A stretch of 64,000 nucleotides of DNA from Lentisalinibacter sp035655155 (lineage in GTDB: Bacteria > Pseudomonadota > Gammaproteobacteria > Steroidobacterales > Woeseiaceae): contig DASRVH010000156.1 in the NCBI GenBank assembly GCA_035655155.1, positions 1-64,000 of the forward strand. Direction: 5' to 3'. Under the pieces are notes generated by a model, which was given only the letters and a program-made list of their open reading frames with translations, had not been told where the DNA came from and did no database searches. Shown one piece after another: positions 25,342 to 34,072 of the stretch. Position 1 is the stretch's first letter. Each line of letters begins with the position of its first letter. A program made the translations under genes and the position numbers.

Positions 25342-28119
25342 ATGACCGACGGCGGGGACAAGGACCCCTTTTCGACGGGGGCGGGGCTGGAGGCCCTGTC
25401 GCGCGTCGCCCCGGGCGGCGGCGAGGCGCTGCTCGGCCGCGAGCTGGGGGACTACCGCATCACCGCGCTCATCGCCGAGGGCGGCATGAGCCGCGTCTAC
25501 CGGGCCGAGCGCATCGACGGCAGCTTCGAGCGGGACGTCGCCATCAAGATCTCGCCGGCCAGTGGTCTCAGCCAGGAGTTCCGCGAGCGCTTCCTGCGCG
25601 AGCAGGGCATGCTGGCCGGCCTCAATCATCCCAATATCTGTCAGCTCTACGACGCGCAGGTCACCGAGGAGGGCTGGCCTTACATCGTCATGGAGCTCGT
25701 CGAAGGCGCGCCCGTCGACGAGTGGTGCCGCGAGCGGGCGGAGGATCGGGAAGCCACTGTCCGGCTGATGATCGGCATCGCCGACGCACTCGCCTACGCC
25801 CACGCCCGGCTGATCGTTCATCGCGACATCAAGCCCTCCAATGTGCTGGTCAACGCAGAGGGCCGCCCGAAGCTGCTGGACTTCGGCATCGCCAAGCTGC
25901 TCACGCCGGACGTCACGGCGCTGACCCGCGTCTCGCCGATGACGCCGCGCTACGCGAGCCCGGAGCAGCTCCTCGGCGACGAGGTGACCATCGGCTCCGA
26001 CATCTACCAGCTCGGACTCCTGTTCTGCGAGATGCTCACGGGCGAGGCGCCGAACCCGGACCAGACGCTGTCGGAGGCCATCCAGCGGGCGGCGTCGAAG
26101 CACGCGGTGCCGATACCCGCGGACCAGCGGCGGCGCCTGCCGCGGGATTTGCTCCTTGTCATCGAGCAGTGCCTGCGCGTGGCGCCGGAGGAGCGCTACA
26201 GCGATGCCAACGCGCTGAAGCGCGACCTTGAGGCCTGGCTGCGAGGCTTTCCTGTCAGCGCGGCGGGTCAGGGTGCCGCCTATCGCTTCCGCAAGCTCGT
26301 CGCACGGAATCGGCCGGCTACCCTGATCACGGCGATCTCGACGGCCGCGATCATAGGCGGCAGCCTGTGGTACACCTACTCGCTGGCCGAGGCCCGGTCG
26401 CTGGCCGAGCGTCGTGCAGAGACATCGAACCGTATGCTGCAGACCATGTCGCAGTTAATCTCCGATACCTTTTCCGGCCTCATCACAGCGAATGCGGAGC
26501 GGCAGGTTGGCGGCGCGGTTTATATCGAGTCCGTACTGCGTGAAACCGTTACCCTGGTGCAGTCCGAACTCGCGACGGAGCCCGCCGCCCGCGCGGAGTT
26601 GCTGCGCGTGCAGGGCACCATCGAAATGGTGCTCGGCGATTACGGGGAGGCCGCGGACACCCTGGAGGCGGCTTACCGCCTGACCGACGCCGCTGAATCG
26701 CCTTCGGCAGCGATGCAGATTCTGTTCGACCGGACAGAGGCCGCCGCGCGGAGCAAGGACATGAACACGGCGAGGCAGATGCTGACCGAGGTCGAGCGGC
26801 TCCTCGACAGCCACAGCTTTGCGCCGGCTGTGCGCGCTCGGTATCACCATCAGGCCGGTCAACTCCTGCAGCTCGAGGGCGAGTTCGCTGCCGCCGTGGA
26901 GGAATTCGAGCGGGCGCTGGAATTGCTGGACAACCCGGGTGCTGACGGCAGCCGGTTGCTGGCCGATACCCACTACGAGATGGCTTTCGCCTACAGCGAG
27001 TGGCAGAAGCACGAAGACGCGCTCGCAGCCGCACGGCGTGCAGTGACTGTGCTGGAGGAGACGGAGAGCCCGATGAGTCATCTGCTGATAGATCCGCTGC
27101 GTCAGGTCGGCTGGTCGAACCTCAGGATGAGCGATTTCGCAGCTGCCGGCGAGGCCTACTCGCGTGCAATGGAGATCGCTACCGCGAACTTCGGCGATAC
27201 GCATCCGCTCGTCGGTACGGTACACGACAGTCTGGGCGCCCTGGCCTACTACGAGGCACGCTTCGGCGACGCCATACGCCACTACGAGGAGCATCTGAGG
27301 ATACTCCGGGTCTTCGAGGGGGAGGATTCGCGCAATCAGGTCACCCCGCTTGTGAACCTGGGCCTGATGTATGTAGACACGGGACGGATGACCGAGGCGG
27401 GCGAGAATCACAGGCTGGCGCTTGCAGCCACGGATCCGTCCCGGCCGGAGGACCGCAATGCTCGGCGCGTTATCATGGCGAACGAGGCGCGGCGCCTGTC
27501 GGCGATCGGCGATCACGCGGCGGCGGCCGAGCTGCATGGGGAGGTGCTGGACCTCACCCGGAAGTTGCTGGATGACGACAGCTTCGATGTCGTAGAACAG
27601 CAATCGTCTTACGGTCTCGCCCTGCTCAGGGCGGGCCGGCCGGAGCAAGGGCGGCGCGAATTCGAGGATAGCCTGCGCCGCTACGGCGAGATCTGGGGAT
27701 TCGACGGGGAGGGCTATGCGGCCTTTGCCGAGCGTGGCTGGCCCTTCGATCTGGCACGGGGCGACGTGGATGCAGCGTTCGGCAAGCTGCGGGCGCGTGT
27801 CATGGAAAGGGTGGAAGAGGACAATCTGGACGTCATCTACTGGGCGGAGCAGCTGGGCGAGTACGCCACGCTGTGCCTGCGGAAAGACGATCTTGCCGGT
27901 GCACGCCAGGCGCTGGATTGGGCGGCGGTCGGCACGGCGGCGGCACCGGAGCATCCATGGTCCTATTTCGTGCAGGTGGTGGAGGCGGAGTACTGGCAGA
28001 GGCGGGGTGACGTCGATCGCGCACGCCGGATCGCCGGCGAAGCTTTGTCCGGATTGACCGCAAAGTACCCGCTGCATAAGGAACGCATCGGGCGTGCCAG
28101 GATCGTGCTCGAGCGCTGA
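25342..28119 (+). CDS. Membrane Ser/Thr protein kinase with periplasmic TPR domain
   Basis: 925 residues. The ATG at 25342 is chosen because MTDGGDKDPFSTGAG lines up with the start of the paralogue at 60396. Kinase domain about 38-300: glycine loop IAEGGMSRVYRA (45-56), Lys69 in DVAIK, catalytic VHRDIKPSNVL (Asp162), DFG at Asp180, YASPEQLLG activation segment. A single membrane helix (ATLITAISTAAIIGGSLWYT) follows at about residue 325. The remaining 580 residues are TPR-like helical pairs outside the membrane. The architecture fits a receptor kinase sensing an envelope signal. An ECF sigma factor gene follows after 65 bp and is the obvious output partner. Confidence 0.92.
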   Translation: MTDGGDKDPFSTGAGLEALSRVAPGGGEALLGRELGDYRITALIAEGGMSRVYRAERIDGSFERDVAIKISPASGLSQEFRERFLREQGMLAGLNHPNICQLYDAQVTEEGWPYIVMELVEGAPVDEWCRERAEDREATVRLMIGIADALAYAHARLIVHRDIKPSNVLVNAEGRPKLLDFGIAKLLTPDVTALTRVSPMTPRYASPEQLLGDEVTIGSDIYQLGLLFCEMLTGEAPNPDQTLSEAIQRAASKHAVPIPADQRRRLPRDLLLVIEQCLRVAPEERYSDANALKRDLEAWLRGFPVSAAGQGAAYRFRKLVARNRPATLITAISTAAIIGGSLWYTYSLAEARSLAERRAETSNRMLQTMSQLISDTFSGLITANAERQVGGAVYIESVLRETVTLVQSELATEPAARAELLRVQGTIEMVLGDYGEAADTLEAAYRLTDAAESPSAAMQILFDRTEAAARSKDMNTARQMLTEVERLLDSHSFAPAVRARYHHQAGQLLQLEGEFAAAVEEFERALELLDNPGADGSRLLADTHYEMAFAYSEWQKHEDALAAARRAVTVLEETESPMSHLLIDPLRQVGWSNLRMSDFAAAGEAYSRAMEIATANFGDTHPLVGTVHDSLGALAYYEARFGDAIRHYEEHLRILRVFEGEDSRNQVTPLVNLGLMYVDTGRMTEAGENHRLALAATDPSRPEDRNARRVIMANEARRLSAIGDHAAAAELHGEVLDLTRKLLDDDSFDVVEQQSSYGLALLRAGRPEQGRREFEDSLRRYGEIWGFDGEGYAAFAERGWPFDLARGDVDAAFGKLRARVMERVEEDNLDVIYWAEQLGEYATLCLRKDDLAGARQALDWAAVGTAAAPEHPWSYFVQVVEAEYWQRRGDVDRARRIAGEALSGLTAKYPLHKERIGRARIVLER

Positions 28120-28184
28120 GGCGGGCATCGGCCATCGTGCGGCGCTGGGCTTGTCACGAGGCAGAGCGTCCGGGAGCTGTAGAC

Positions 28185-28739
28185 ATGGCGTCACACATCA
28201 CCATCCTCCTGGAATCTCACCGTGCAGGCGATGCGGACGCACTGAATCGCCTCGCCGCCGTCCTCTATCCCGAACTCAAGGCCATGGCCCGCCGCCGCAC
28301 CGCCGGCAAACCGGGCCTGGGCGCCACCACGCTGGTGCAGGAAACCTTCCTGAAGCTGCTCTCCGGCGGCGAGCTGCAGCCGGAGGACCGGCGGCAGTTC
28401 TTCGCGCTGGCGGCCACGATCATGCGCCAGGTCATCGTCGACGAGGTCCGCTACGCCATGGCGGGCAAGCGCGACGGCCGCGAGGTGACGCTGACCGAGT
28501 CGGTGATGCCGGTGGAGTCGCAGGAGAAGGCCCAGTTCCTGCTGGAGGTCGACGAGATGCTCGGCATCCTGGAGGCCGAGGACGAACGCCTGGCCCGCGT
28601 CTTCGAATGCCGCTACTTCGCCGGCCTGACGACCGCCGAGACGGCCGAGGCGCTCGCCGTCTCCGAGCGCTCGGTCGAGCGATTCTGGTCGTCCGCGCGT
28701 TCGCGCATCGCGGAGCTGATGGACGACACGAGGGAGTAG
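28185..28739 (+). CDS. ECF sigma factor of the kinase-associated (TIGR02999-like) type
   Basis: 184 residues from the ATG at 28185 with GGGAG nine bases upstream. Region 2: LAAVLYPELKAMARRRTAG, TTLVQETFLKLL and FFALAATIMRQVIVDEVR; region 4: RVFECRYFAGLTTAETAEAL followed by VSERSVERFWSSARSRI (helix-turn-helix). Sigma factors of this group are regularly encoded next to Hanks-type Ser/Thr kinases with TPRs and lack a classical anti-sigma factor; phosphorylation is the suspected control. That fits the kinase gene 65 bp upstream, although here the kinase comes first, whereas the sigma gene usually does. Confidence 0.9.
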   Translation: MASHITILLESHRAGDADALNRLAAVLYPELKAMARRRTAGKPGLGATTLVQETFLKLLSGGELQPEDRRQFFALAATIMRQVIVDEVRYAMAGKRDGREVTLTESVMPVESQEKAQFLLEVDEMLGILEAEDERLARVFECRYFAGLTTAETAEALAVSERSVERFWSSARSRIAELMDDTRE

Positions 28740-28747
28740 AGCTGCCG

Positions 28748-28785
28748 GCGCCGCCCGGATGCCCCGTCCGCCGGTCGGGCGGCGC
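28748..28785. terminator. Hairpin between convergent sigma-factor and DUF1302 genes
   Basis: GCGCCGCCCG (28748-28757) and CGGGCGGCGC (28776-28785) are a perfect 10-bp inverted repeat around an 18-base loop, nine bases after the sigma-factor stop. No T-run follows on either side, so it could also only protect the 3' end. The rest of the 145-bp gap to 28885 holds nothing I can identify. Confidence 0.45.
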
Positions 28786-28884
28786 ACTCCCGGAACAGTG
28801 CCTTGCCGCCGCCGGGCACGAGGCGCTCCCGCACGTCGCGCTCGTCGCCGTTACGCTCCCCCGTGTGCCGAGGGCGCCTGGGCA

Positions 28885-30195
28885 TCAGTAGTAATGCTCC
28901 AGCGAGAGGGTGATGCGATCGCGGTCGGCGAACTGCCCGAACAGCCCGTCGTTATCCCCGTGGAAAGCATCGAAGCCGATACGGAGACTGGTCTCGTCGC
29001 CGACCAGCCAGGTGAGCGCGCCGCGCAGCATGCCGTCTCCCTCGCTCACGTCGCCGTACCAGCGCAGCTCCGCCGACAGCCGGTCGTGGGCGAAGTTTCG
29101 CCGCAGGAACAGCGTCGCGAGGCGGTCGGTGGCCGGGCGCACCAGCCCGGCGGGCGCGGACTGCACGTGGTCCACGAGGTACTGCAGGCTGACGAAGGTG
29201 TCGAAGGGCCCGCGGAAGTCCACGCCGAGTCCGGCGGTGTGCTGGTCCAGCGGTTCGGCGGCGAGCACGCCATCGCGGCGCAGATTGAACTCCCGGCCGG
29301 GCCGCAACGCGAGTTCCGTCCTCAGCACGAACCGCCCGAGGGAGTAGGCGGCGCTCAGTCCGTAGAGCTCGCGGCGCTCGTAGTAGCGTTCGAGCACCGG
29401 CCCGGCCGGAGAGACCTTCACCCTTCCCAGTGGCTCGAAGTCGGAACCCGAGAGGGCGACCAGCGACAGGTCCCATCCGCCGAGCATGCGGGAAAGTCGC
29501 AGGGCGAACGCGGAGTCTTCCACGCTATGTTCCGGTTCCTCTGTGAGCACGGGCAGGCGCGGCGCGCCGGGCGGCGCGCCGTAACGGAAGCGCGGCGCGG
29601 TGAGCTCGAACCAGGCGCCCTCCGTCGGGATCTCGTGCCCGGTGGCATCCGGGATCCAGGCGAATTCCGTGCGCCACGGGCCGATATAGAGATCGGCGTA
29701 GGCGCTCCACAGGCCGATGCGGGAATCCGCGAAGTCCGCCAGGATGAACTCCCGGAAGTGCTGGGGGTTGAGGGCGTCCATCACCTTCAGCCCGTCGAGC
29801 ACGCCCCAGACGATCTGCTGCTTGCCGAAGCGCAACAGACCGCCGGGCAGGAAGAACTCGACGTAGGCGTCGCGGAGCTCCGCGATCGCGTCGTCGCCGA
29901 TGGCCGCCGGCCGGGACGCCGTCGCGTAAGTGTCGGTGTCCGGTTCGCCGGACACCAGGCGGTTGCGGCCGTCCCAGACGAGGCGGGCGGAGGCGACCAG
30001 ACGCGCCCCTTCGCCGAGCGCGGTCTCGACGGCGGGCTCGAGTTCCAGGCGGGTGCTCAGGGTGTCGTCCGTGCTCGTCGCATGGCCGTAGTGCAGCGCC
30101 GTGCGCAGTTCCGCATTGCCGGCGCCGTGGGCCGTGGCGGTCAGGACGAGCAGTGCGAGCAGGGGCAGGCATCTCACGGCCGTCTCCATTGCCAT
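28885..30195 (-). CDS. DUF1302-type outer-membrane beta-barrel protein
   Basis: 436 residues with a signal peptide (about 1-25, ending ATAHGAG) and a C-terminal RITLSLEHYY whose aromatic end suits BAM-dependent insertion. The stretch LRDAYVEFFLPGGLLRFGKQ with VWGVLDGLKVMDALNPQHF is the DUF1302 signature. Alternating strands continue to the end. These proteins are typically encoded with an RND/MMPL exporter and a LolA-like periplasmic protein, as here: the stop of the fused exporter gene is four bases upstream. It probably provides the outer-membrane step for a lipid or hydrophobic compound. Confidence 0.82.
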   Translation of the reverse strand: MAMETAVRCLPLLALLVLTATAHGAGNAELRTALHYGHATSTDDTLSTRLELEPAVETALGEGARLVASARLVWDGRNRLVSGEPDTDTYATASRPAAIGDDAIAELRDAYVEFFLPGGLLRFGKQQIVWGVLDGLKVMDALNPQHFREFILADFADSRIGLWSAYADLYIGPWRTEFAWIPDATGHEIPTEGAWFELTAPRFRYGAPPGAPRLPVLTEEPEHSVEDSAFALRLSRMLGGWDLSLVALSGSDFEPLGRVKVSPAGPVLERYYERRELYGLSAAYSLGRFVLRTELALRPGREFNLRRDGVLAAEPLDQHTAGLGVDFRGPFDTFVSLQYLVDHVQSAPAGLVRPATDRLATLFLRRNFAHDRLSAELRWYGDVSEGDGMLRGALTWLVGDETSLRIGFDAFHGDNDGLFGQFADRDRITLSLEHYY

Positions 30196-30199
30196 CTCC

Positions 30200-33100
30200 C
30201 TAGTAGCCCGGGAGCCCGCGCTGCAGGCTGCCTTCCCGGAACAGATGCTCCGGGAGGCTGTCCAGGTACTCCACGGTCTTGAACTCGAAGACGGTCCGCG
30301 ACTCCGTCTGGCGATTGACCGCCTCGATGCGGGTGGCGGTCCAGTAGCCGTCGATTTCTTCGACGGCGGTGACGGTGACCGTCTTCAGAGGCCGGCTGTC
30401 GCGGTCCGCGAAATCGATCGACACCGGCAGCCAGGTCTCGCCGTCGACGACGGCCTCGAAGCCGCCGTAGCCGAGTTCCTGGGCAATGGCGTCGGTGCGC
30501 GGCGTGCCGGAGAGGCGGTACAGCACGCCGCAGGCTGTTGCCGCGCGGCCCTCGTAACGGAACTCGTAGTCGGCGAGGTCGAACTTGAGCTCCGATTGCA
30601 TGTCGCCGTAGCTGAAGTCCGTGCTCTGGAACGATTCCCAGCGCTCGCCTGCGGAGACACGTCGGGACTTCCGCGCGGCCGGCATATAGAACCAGCGATC
30701 ATCCTCGGCGCCCTCGGCGTGCCGGTCGTGGACGAGGAACGCAGTCCACCTCCCTCTCTTCGGCGCGGTATACGTGATGCGGGTGCGCCGCATCTCCTCG
30801 TCGTTGAGCTTCATGATCACCGCCGTGTGCTCGATCTTCCGGCCGCTGCGCGGCTCGACGGTGATCTGCACCAGCCGTTCCGTCGCGGTGCCCTCCGGCC
30901 GTGCGGCGACCCGTTCGGCAATCTCCCGGCCGGTGAGCGTGTCGGCGCGTGACTCCGCCGGCACCGCGCCGATTGAGAGTGCGAGTACGAGCCCGAGGCT
31001 CGCTGCCGCCGCGCCGGTGGACGCCGACGCGGTCCGCGGCAGCCGGCCGCGCAGCCGCTGCCTGACGGTGAACAGCGCGGGCACGATGAACAGTGCCGTG
31101 AGGAAGCTTGCGAAGGCGGCCACCGTCACCAGGCCGCCGAAGCGCTGCAGCGTGGGCAGCTCGCTGGTGAGCAGCACCGCGAAGCCCAGCCCGAGGGCGG
31201 CGGCGTTGAAGAAGCAGGCGCGGGCGGTGCCCGGCATCGCCGTTGCAATGGCCTCGCCAAGGTCTTCGTCGAAAGCCCGCAGGGCGTGCCGGATGCGGTC
31301 GATGAGGTGGATGGCGAAGTCCACACCCACGCCCACCGATATTGCTGCGAACATGGACGTGGCCGGCTCGAGGAACACGCCGAGATAGCCCATGACGCCG
31401 TAGAGCACCAGCACCGTGAAACTCACCGGCACGAGCGCGATCACGCCGGCCCAGATCCTGCCGAAGGTGAGGCAGGAGATGGCGAGCACCATCGCCAGCG
31501 ACAGTCCGACGCTGAGGAAATGGGAATCCTGCAGGCGGCTCATCCAGTGGTAGCCGATATTGACGTCGCCGGCGAGGGTGGCCGACAGCTCGCCGCCGTC
31601 GAATTCTTTCTTCACATACTGCTGAAGGGCCTCGACGGTGGGGGCCGTCTGCGAATAGTAATGGGCATCGAGCACGCCGCGCACGAGCGCCGTGCGGTAG
31701 TCGCCGTCGATCTCTTCGGCGAGGTCGCCCGGGTCTCCGGTCACCTCGTAGAGGAAGAGGTACTGGCCCACGGCGTCGTCGCCGGCCGGCAGCACCCGGG
31801 CCGTGCCGGTCGCCTCGATGGCCCCGTGCAGCAGGCCGATGTAGTCCGCTATCGAGACCGTCTTCTGCACGTGGGGCAGCGACTCGAAGTAGTCCTGCAG
31901 CGCGAGAATCCGTTCCATCGCCTCGCCGGTCAGCAGCCCCTCGGGCTCGTCCGCCTCCACGATCACGTCCAGGAACGCGGTGCCCGCGAAGCGCTCGTTG
32001 ATGCGCTCGTCGGCGATGCGCAGGGGCTCGTCCGCGGCGAAATTCTCTACCTGGGAGCGGTCGATGCGCAGCTGCAGCGCCCCGGCGCCGGCCACGACGA
32101 CGAGCAGGGCGAAAGTGCCGAGCACCAGCGCCGGCCGCGCGGCGCTCCAGTTGCCGATGCGGACGAAGAAACGGCCGATCGGGTCGGGCCGGCGCATGCG
32201 CCAGTCGGCGAACGCGGGACTGGGCGCGGGCTTCAGCAGCACCAGCGCGTTGGGCAGCACGAGTACGGAGAAGGCCCACGCGAGTCCCACCCCGAGCGCG
32301 GCGTACCAGGCGAACGCCGTGATGGGCGGCATGATGGAGGCGATGCCGATGCCGGCGAAGCCGGCCATGGTGGTCAGCGTCGTCAGTGTGATGGGCCGCG
32401 CCATCTCGACCATGGCGTGCACCACCTGCTCGCGCGCGTCGCCGTCCGGATGCCGGGCGCGGAGTACATAGTAGGCCGTCAGGATATGGATGGCGTCCGC
32501 CACGGAGATCGCGACCAGTATCACCGGCAGGGCATTGGTGATGGCGAAATACGGCGTGCCGGCCCAGGCCATGAGGCCGAGGGCGCCGCCGGCGGAGCCG
32601 AGTATCACGAACACGGGCCCCAGCAGCGCCGTCGCCCGGCGGAACGCCAGATAGATGAAGCCGAGGACCAGCAGGAAGACCAGCGGCTGCAGCTTGCGCG
32701 CGTCCCGGTCGATATAGGCCCCGAGATAGCCACTGACGGCGGCCGGGCCGGCCACCAGGAGTTCCGCCGGGCCGCCGTCGTATTCGCGCACGAGCCGGCG
32801 CACCGCCTCGTAGGTTTCGGCGGCGAGGTCGTCGTCGATCAGCTCCGCCATGATGACGGCGCCGGTCTCGTCATCGCTCACCAGCGCATCGACGTGCGGC
32901 GGCATGGAACGCCAGCGCTGCGCGGCGTCGGCGGCGGCCGTCGCGGCGGGCAGGCCGCTGCGGTCTACGTAGCGTTCCACGTACACGGCACCGTCCTCGC
33001 CGCGAATGGAGGATTCGGTGGCGATGCTCGCCACGCGATCGGCACGGACGTTCGGGATACGCCCCACGCGCTCCGTGACCTCCCGCACCAGCTCCAGTAT

Positions 33101-33370
33101 CTGCGGGCGGAACACCGAGCCGCCGTCGGTGGTCATGACGGCAATGGCCATCGGCTTGGAGATACCGAAGAGCTCCTCCGCGCGGTCGTTTGCGAGCACC
33201 GAGGGATGATCGTCCGGAATGAAGGCTTCCACCGAGGTGTCCTTCACGAGCCGCGTGAGGCCGGCAACGCAGAAGCCGATGATCAGCAGTCCGGCTGCCA
33301 GCGTGACGACCGGGCGGGCGACGACGCGCCGGAAAAAGCGCTCGGTGAAGTCGCGGTCGAGGAACATCAT
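30200..33370 (-). CDS. RND/MMPL exporter fused to a LolA-like lipoprotein-sorting domain
   Basis: 1056 residues. Residues 1 to about 780 are an MMPL/RND permease: helix 1 at 22-44, a periplasmic loop, helices in the PLVFLLVLGFIYLAF and ALPVILVAISVADAIHILTAY blocks, a second loop, then AISVGVGVDFAIHLIDRIRHAL and a final group ending FIVPALFTVRQRLRGR. Residues about 783-809 look like a secretion signal ending AVPAESRA-D, followed by a 247-residue LolA-like domain (FLVHDRHAEGAEDDRWFYMP, FQSTDFSYGDM). Normally the two parts are separate genes. The start overlaps the thioesterase stop by four bases. Confidence 0.88.
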   Translation of the reverse strand: MMFLDRDFTERFFRRVVARPVVTLAAGLLIIGFCVAGLTRLVKDTSVEAFIPDDHPSVLANDRAEELFGISKPMAIAVMTTDGGSVFRPQILELVREVTERVGRIPNVRADRVASIATESSIRGEDGAVYVERYVDRSGLPAATAAADAAQRWRSMPPHVDALVSDDETGAVIMAELIDDDLAAETYEAVRRLVREYDGGPAELLVAGPAAVSGYLGAYIDRDARKLQPLVFLLVLGFIYLAFRRATALLGPVFVILGSAGGALGLMAWAGTPYFAITNALPVILVAISVADAIHILTAYYVLRARHPDGDAREQVVHAMVEMARPITLTTLTTMAGFAGIGIASIMPPITAFAWYAALGVGLAWAFSVLVLPNALVLLKPAPSPAFADWRMRRPDPIGRFFVRIGNWSAARPALVLGTFALLVVVAGAGALQLRIDRSQVENFAADEPLRIADERINERFAGTAFLDVIVEADEPEGLLTGEAMERILALQDYFESLPHVQKTVSIADYIGLLHGAIEATGTARVLPAGDDAVGQYLFLYEVTGDPGDLAEEIDGDYRTALVRGVLDAHYYSQTAPTVEALQQYVKKEFDGGELSATLAGDVNIGYHWMSRLQDSHFLSVGLSLAMVLAISCLTFGRIWAGVIALVPVSFTVLVLYGVMGYLGVFLEPATSMFAAISVGVGVDFAIHLIDRIRHALRAFDEDLGEAIATAMPGTARACFFNAAALGLGFAVLLTSELPTLQRFGGLVTVAAFASFLTALFIVPALFTVRQRLRGRLPRTASASTGAAAASLGLVLALSIGAVPAESRADTLTGREIAERVAARPEGTATERLVQITVEPRSGRKIEHTAVIMKLNDEEMRRTRITYTAPKRGRWTAFLVHDRHAEGAEDDRWFYMPAARKSRRVSAGERWESFQSTDFSYGDMQSELKFDLADYEFRYEGRAATACGVLYRLSGTPRTDAIAQELGYGGFEAVVDGETWLPVSIDFADRDSRPLKTVTVTAVEEIDGYWTATRIEAVNRQTESRTVFEFKTVEYLDSLPEHLFREGSLQRGLPGY

Positions 33371-33948
33371 TTCGCTCCCGCCAGACTGGGCGCCACGTCC
33401 CGGACCTCGGCGGCGTGGGTCGCCGCCGCGTCGAAGACGCGTTGCTCGAGGGCCAGCCAGTCATGCAGGTAATCCGGCGGCGTGGGCCGTTCGGCGCCCG
33501 GACGCACGGCGGTGACGACGTCGGCGGCGGACACCCATTCGCCCCGGCAGCGCATCGCGGCCCTCGTCGTGCCGACGGCCACGCACCGGTCCGAGGCATC
33601 GATGAAGGCGTGTTCCAGGAAGAACCAGCGATGGTCCCAGTACAGCAGGCGTGTGCGCACCCGGTAGAGCTGGAACACCCGCAGCGAATGGCGGAATCTC
33701 ACGACGCCGCCGCCGAGCAGCGCGGCCCAGCCGTACTGGCGCATGGCGCCAATGACGCCCATGCGGGTCATCCACTCGGTCCGCGCCACGTCCATGATCT
33801 GCAGGTAGCGGCCGTTGTTCATGTGGCCGAAGGCGTCCAGGTCGTTGAACCAGACGCGGAAGCGGCTCTCGGCCGGCTCCTCGGGGTGTATCCCTGCGCC
33901 GAGCAGGCCGTAGAGGTAGGCCCGCAGCAGGCGGAAGTAGAGGTTCAT
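33367..33948 (-). CDS. Acyl-CoA thioesterase-like hotdog protein
   Basis: 193 residues. Hotdog fold: FRVWFNDLDAFGHMNNGRYLQIMDVAR is the 4HBT signature with Asp and His before the central helix, then FRHSLRVFQLYRVRTRLLYWDHRWFFLEHAF for the sheet. It resembles THEM6/YbgC-like proteins and may hydrolyse acyl-CoA or bind acyl chains. First gene of an operon with the RND-LolA exporter (four-base overlap ATGA at 33367-33370) and the DUF1302 barrel, which supports a lipid-related cargo. Confidence 0.85.
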   Translation of the reverse strand: MNLYFRLLRAYLYGLLGAGIHPEEPAESRFRVWFNDLDAFGHMNNGRYLQIMDVARTEWMTRMGVIGAMRQYGWAALLGGGVVRFRHSLRVFQLYRVRTRLLYWDHRWFFLEHAFIDASDRCVAVGTTRAAMRCRGEWVSAADVVTAVRPGAERPTPPDYLHDWLALEQRVFDAAATHAAEVRDVAPSLAGAK

Positions 33949-34037
33949 TGTTCGTTTTCCTCCGATCTCGGTGGCCGTCCGCGGTCGGGCGGACGCCGTT
34001 CATGACTTCCCTGTTGAGAGAGATCGGAAAAAGGACG

Positions 34038-34067
34038 AAAAACCCGCCACACGGGGCGCGTGGGGCG
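34038..34067 (-). terminator. Intrinsic terminator of the Rieske oxygenase gene
   Basis: Just after the minus-strand stop at 34073, CGCCCCACG and CGTGTGGCG (34059-34067 and 34045-34053 on the plus strand) form a nine-pair stem with one mismatch and a five-base loop, followed by GGTTTTT (T-run opposite 34038-34042). This is the clearest Rho-independent terminator in the window. The rest of the 33949-34072 gap should carry the promoter of the thioesterase-exporter operon. Confidence 0.75.
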
Positions 34068-34072
34068 GCGGC

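Noticed and set aside
31286..33472. 728-residue open frame opposite the RND-LolA gene
   Set aside because: Rich in His, Gly, Arg and Asp with no family motifs; the opposite strand codes for an unmistakable exporter.
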